A DNA stretch of 64,000 nucleotides from Bacillus_BE sp042263505. GTDB taxonomy: Bacteria > Bacillota > Bacilli > Bacillales > Cytobacillaceae. The position numbers and the translations under genes were made by a program. The DNA lies in assembly GCF_042263505.1 (NCBI RefSeq), contig NZ_JBHKFI010000004.1, positions 124,001-188,000 of the forward strand. Reading direction: 5' to 3'. Within the stretch, counting starts at the first letter, position 1. The number at the start of each line of letters is the position of its first letter. Below, piece by piece: positions 60,934-64,000 of the stretch. Under the pieces are notes generated by a model, which was not told the origin of the DNA, made no database searches, and saw only the letters and a program-made list of their open reading frames with translations.

Positions 60934-62163
60934 ATGAAAATTATTGTTCAAAAATTTGGCGGAACCTCTGTTCGTGATGAAAAAAGCAGAGAGCATGCTA
61001 AAAAGCATATTGAACATGAATTAGCGATAGGATACAAGGTAGTGGTTGTTGTTTCAGCGATGGGACGCAATGGGGATCCATATGCAACGGATACATTACT
61101 TTCATTAATTGGTGGGACGAGAGGCAAAATCAGCAAAAGAGAAAGTGATAGCTTACTTGCATGTGGTGAAATTATCTCCAGTGTTGTTTTTTCAAACATG
61201 TTGTTGGAAAGTGGAATAAATGCGACTTCATTAACTGGAGCACAAGCAGGTTTCCTTACTAATAATGAGCATTCCAACGCTAAAATTGTGGAAATGAAGT
61301 GTGAACGCTTATTCGAAGAATTAGAGGATTATGATGTAGTGGTCGTGGCAGGATTTCAAGGGGCAGGACCAAACGGGGATACCACAACCATTGGTCGTGG
61401 TGGCAGTGATACCTCAGCCGCTGCTCTTGGTGCTGCATTAAATGCCGAACGCATTGATATTTTTACCGATGTTGAAGGGATTATGACAGCAGATCCAAGG
61501 CTCGTTGATAATGCGAGACCACTTCCGCAGGTGACGTATACCGAAGTGTGTAATTTGGCCTATCAAGGGGCGAAAGTGATTCACCCACGCGCCGTTGAAA
61601 TTGCCATGCAGGCGAAGATACCTCTAAGGATTCGCTCTACTTATTCCGAGGGTCTAGGGACTTTAGTAGCGGATTTACCGGACCATAATTTGGGTAGTGA
61701 TATATCTGAAAGATTAATAACTGGAATAGCCCATCTTTCTCCTGTCACGCAAATTAAGGTATTTCCGAAGAAGGATCAATATAATTTACAAACAGAAGTA
61801 TTCCAGTCCATGGCTAATGAGAAGATTAGTGTGGATTTCATCAATATCTCACCAAGTGCCGTTATTTATACGGTAACAGATGAGATGACAGATAAGGCAG
61901 TTGAAGTACTAAGAAATCTTGGACATGAACCAAGTTTAGAAAGAAATTGTGCAAAGGTATCAGTAGTTGGTGCAGGAATGGCAGGAGTCCCAGGGATTAC
62001 TTCAAAGATTGTATCAGCTCTTTCAGAAAGTGGTATTCGCATTTTGCAATCTGCTGATAGTCATACAACGATTTGGGTTCTTGTAAAGCAAGATGATTTA
62101 GTCCAAGCGGTGAATGCATTGCATGCTGCATTTGAGTTAGAATCAGATGCTAATTCAAAATAG
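60934..62163 (+). CDS. dapG: Aspartokinase I (DapG)
   Basis: DapG phosphorylates aspartate; the B. subtilis enzyme is inhibited by diaminopimelate and serves wall and spore synthesis. The 409-residue protein has VQKFGGTSVRDE at the N-terminus, TTTIGRGGSDTSAAALGAAL, and two C-terminal ACT regulatory domains (from about residue 265). GAGGTG precedes the ATG. The lack of a lysine riboswitch fits DapG rather than LysC. Confidence 0.96.
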   Translation: MKIIVQKFGGTSVRDEKSREHAKKHIEHELAIGYKVVVVVSAMGRNGDPYATDTLLSLIGGTRGKISKRESDSLLACGEIISSVVFSNMLLESGINATSLTGAQAGFLTNNEHSNAKIVEMKCERLFEELEDYDVVVVAGFQGAGPNGDTTTIGRGGSDTSAAALGAALNAERIDIFTDVEGIMTADPRLVDNARPLPQVTYTEVCNLAYQGAKVIHPRAVEIAMQAKIPLRIRSTYSEGLGTLVADLPDHNLGSDISERLITGIAHLSPVTQIKVFPKKDQYNLQTEVFQSMANEKISVDFINISPSAVIYTVTDEMTDKAVEVLRNLGHEPSLERNCAKVSVVGAGMAGVPGITSKIVSALSESGIRILQSADSHTTIWVLVKQDDLVQAVNALHAAFELESDANSK

Positions 62164-62197
62164 GGCATTAAGATTTAAACAGATAGGAGTGAGAAAA

Positions 62198-63073
62198 GTG
62201 GTTTTATTTGGTAGAGTGGCAACGGCGATGGTGACACCATTTGATATAAAAGGACATATCGATTTTCAAAAAACAACCGTTCTGATTAATCACTTAATTG
62301 AAAATGGTACAGATACAATTGTCGTGGCGGGTACAACGGGGGAATCTCCAACCTTAACGAAGGAAGAAAAAATTGCCCTTTTTCAGCATGTTGTAAAAGT
62401 TGTTGATAAAAGGGTTCCGGTTATTGCTGGTACTGGAAGTAATAACACGTATGATTCCATCCTATTAACAAAAAAGGCGGAAGAGATTGGCGCAGATGCG
62501 ATTATGATCGTCGCTCCGTATTATAATAAGCCAAACCAGGAAGGATTGTATCAACATTTCAAAGCAATTGCTGAAAGTACTTCCCTTCCAGTGATGGTAT
62601 ACAATATCCCGGGAAGATCGGTCGTTAATATTCAGCCGGATACGATTATTCGCCTGTCACAAATTTCTAATATCGTGGCGGTTAAAGAGGCTAGCGGTAA
62701 TTTAAGTGCAATGACAAAAATTATTGCAGAGACGGATAATGATTTTCTTCTATATAGTGGTGATGATGGATTAACTCTTCCAGTAATGGCGATCGGTGGA
62801 GCAGGAATCGTTTCGGTTGCCTCTCATATTATTGGAAATGACATGCAAGAAATGATTCAGGCGTTTCTAAATGGTGAAAATGAAAAGGCAGCTAAGATTC
62901 ATCAAAGAATATTGCCAATCATGGAAAGCTTATTTAAGGCTCCAAGTCCTACTCCGGTTAAAACAGCTTTGCAACTGAAAGGTCTGGATGTCGGTTCCGT
63001 CCGTTTGCCATTAGTTCCTCTTTCCGAGCAAGAAAGAGTTGCATTGGCTAAAACTTTAAATAGTTATCAATAA
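62198..63073 (+). CDS. dapA: 4-hydroxy-tetrahydrodipicolinate synthase
   Basis: DapA condenses pyruvate with aspartate semialdehyde, and its product is the substrate of DpaAB. The 291-residue TIM-barrel protein has VVAGTTGESPTL, Tyr135 in YNIPGR and the Schiff-base Lys163 in VAVKEASG. The start is GTG 62198, 8 nt after AGGAG; the frame open back to 62147 overlaps dapG and has no homology support. Confidence 0.96.
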   Translation: MVLFGRVATAMVTPFDIKGHIDFQKTTVLINHLIENGTDTIVVAGTTGESPTLTKEEKIALFQHVVKVVDKRVPVIAGTGSNNTYDSILLTKKAEEIGADAIMIVAPYYNKPNQEGLYQHFKAIAESTSLPVMVYNIPGRSVVNIQPDTIIRLSQISNIVAVKEASGNLSAMTKIIAETDNDFLLYSGDDGLTLPVMAIGGAGIVSVASHIIGNDMQEMIQAFLNGENEKAAKIHQRILPIMESLFKAPSPTPVKTALQLKGLDVGSVRLPLVPLSEQERVALAKTLNSYQ

Positions 63074-63123
63074 TGTTAGAAAAAATATTTCGACAAATTT
63101 CTTCCTAAGGCAATTCTTATTAT

Positions 63124-63178
63124 ATATAGAAAAAGCCAATCAGATTCGTTAAAATCTGGTTGGCTTTTTCTATATGGC
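63124..63178 (+). terminator. Strong intrinsic terminator after dapA
   Basis: A 22-bp stem (63124-63145 with 63154-63175, one T-G pair, 8-nt loop) carries AAAAAGCC/GGCTTTTT, so it can terminate transcription from either strand. Confidence 0.93.
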
Positions 63179-63220
63179 TCGTTTTCAAAATATGGCAGAT
63201 TTTGTCGTTAATAAATTGGG

Positions 63221-63250
63221 TTGTAAAGGTTTTCTATCATCAAGTATAAT
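63221..63250 (+). promoter_or_regulatory. Sigma-A promoter of rnjB
   Basis: TTGTAA (63221-63226) and a perfect TATAAT (63245-63250) are 18 nt apart, 49 nt before the rnjB start. Confidence 0.65.
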
Positions 63251-63299
63251 AGTCATAACTGATTTCGATCGGAAAGTTTCAACATAGGAGGATACTGAA

Positions 63300-64000
63300 G
63301 TGAAAAAAAGAAAGAATGAAATCATTAAATTGATGCCACTTGGTGGAGTAGGGGAAATCGGCAAGAATATGAATATTGTTGAAGTGGATGATGAAATATT
63401 CATTGTGGATGCTGGTCTTATGTTTCCCGAAAATGAAATGCTCGGAATCGATATTGTCATCCCTGATTTTACATATTTAATACAAAATGGTGAGAGAGTA
63501 AAGGCTGTTTTTTTAACTCATGGACATGAGGATCATATTGGTGCCCTGTCTTATTTGCTAAGACAAATTAAGGTGCCTGTATATGGGACACGCTTAACGT
63601 TAGCACTGGCGAAAGCAAAATTGAAAGAGCAGGAATATAAGGGGAATGTTCAATTTAATGAAATTCATTCCAATTCCATCATCGAATTTGATTCGGTAAA
63701 TGTGAGCTTCTTTAAAACAAATCATAGTATTCCAGATTCTGTTGGTATTTGTATTCATACCTCGGAAGGAACTATAGTCCATACTGGAGATTTCAAGTTT
63801 GATCAGGCTGCAACGGATTTATATAAACCTGAGATTGGCAAAATGGCACAAATAGGAGAAGAAGGAGTCTTATGTCTATTATCGGACAGTACGGAAGCGG
63901 AAAAACCAGGCTACTCCATTTCTGAAGGGGTCATCTCCCGCGAAATGGCAGATGCATTCTATAATGCTTCAGGAAGAATTATTGCTGCATGTTTTGCTTC
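63300..64000 (+). CDS. rnjB: RNase J (rnjB position), 3' end outside the window
   Basis: The frame opens with GTG 63300 after AGGAGG and is uninterrupted to the window end (233 codons). It encodes the metallo-beta-lactamase/beta-CASP ribonuclease J family: LGGVGEIGKNMNIVEVDDE, then THGHEDHIGAL at about 73-83, NHSIPDSVG and HTGDFKFD. Placement after dapA identifies it with B. subtilis rnjB (ymfA). Unlike that protein, as I recall it, this one keeps the full HxHxDH metal motif (His74, His76, Asp78, His79), so it may be catalytic. Confidence 0.9.
   Translation, partial: MKKRKNEIIKLMPLGGVGEIGKNMNIVEVDDEIFIVDAGLMFPENEMLGIDIVIPDFTYLIQNGERVKAVFLTHGHEDHIGALSYLLRQIKVPVYGTRLTLALAKAKLKEQEYKGNVQFNEIHSNSIIEFDSVNVSFFKTNHSIPDSVGICIHTSEGTIVHTGDFKFDQAATDLYKPEIGKMAQIGEEGVLCLLSDSTEAEKPGYSISEGVISREMADAFYNASGRIIAACFA

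Noticed and set aside
1..64000. Mobile element, phage, toxin-antitoxin, defence system or CRISPR array
   Set aside because: No transposase, integrase, repeat-spacer array or terminal inverted repeat is visible. The gene order is continuous with that of Bacillus, so there is no room for an inserted island apart from the fapA/103-aa block.

Overview
The window is a low-GC, endospore-forming Firmicute chromosome segment, almost certainly a motile Bacillaceae relative of Bacillus. The gene order matches the B. subtilis fla/che – rpsB-tsf – nusA-infB – pnp – dpa/dap region nearly gene for gene. The genus cannot be fixed from the sequence alone. All 66 genes I accept (65 recognised or conserved, plus one 12-codon leader ORF) are on the plus strand. 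I see no insertion sequence, prophage, CRISPR array, rRNA or tRNA.

Region 1 (1-30.5 kb) is the fla/che operon. An upstream terminator, probably that of codY, and a gene-free leader come first. Then follow the rod and basal-body genes flgB, flgC and fliE, the MS ring and switch (fliF, fliG), the export ATPase complex (fliH, fliI, fliJ), ylxF, hook-length control and hook genes (fliK, flgD, a TIGR02530-type gene, flgE), swrD, fliL, the switch and phosphatase genes fliM and fliY, cheY, the export gate (fliZ, fliP, fliQ, fliR, flhB, flhA), the placement GTPase/ATPase pair (flhF, flhG), chemotaxis genes (cheB, cheA, cheW, cheC, cheD), sigD, a FapA-family gene, a small unknown gene and a swrB-like gene. 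Many of these genes overlap by a few bases, and unusually many start at TTG. Two regulatory points stand out. One is a hairpin plus 12-codon ORF that abuts the swrD start. The other is a terminator-like hairpin followed by an extended -10 promoter in front of sigD.

Region 2 (30.5-44.8 kb) holds core growth genes in short, separately promoted units: rpsB, tsf, pyrH-frr, uppS-cdsA-dxr-rseP, proS and polC. Strong intrinsic terminators follow rpsB, tsf, frr, rseP and proS.

Region 3 (44.8-54.9 kb) is the rimP-nusA-rnpM-rplGA-infB-ylxP-rbfA translation/transcription operon. It has a strong promoter and a leader hairpin. It is followed by truB, ribF, rpsO with a structured leader, and pnp.

Region 4 (55-64 kb) contains the degenerate polysaccharide deacetylase gene ylxY, the M16 peptidase gene mlpA, the PRC-barrel gene ymxH, the dipicolinate synthase genes dpaA and dpaB (evidence for endospores; a candidate sigma-K promoter lies upstream), and the aspartate-pathway genes asd, dapG and dapA that supply the DpaAB substrate. 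The 5' part of an RNase J gene (rnjB position) runs off the window end; unlike B. subtilis J2 as I recall it, it keeps the full HxHxDH metal motif.

The window is mostly conserved housekeeping DNA and I did not find a clearly new multi-gene system. The best leads are regulatory (the swrD leader, the cheD-sigD junction, the dapG leader) and the fapA/103-aa/swrB block after sigD.
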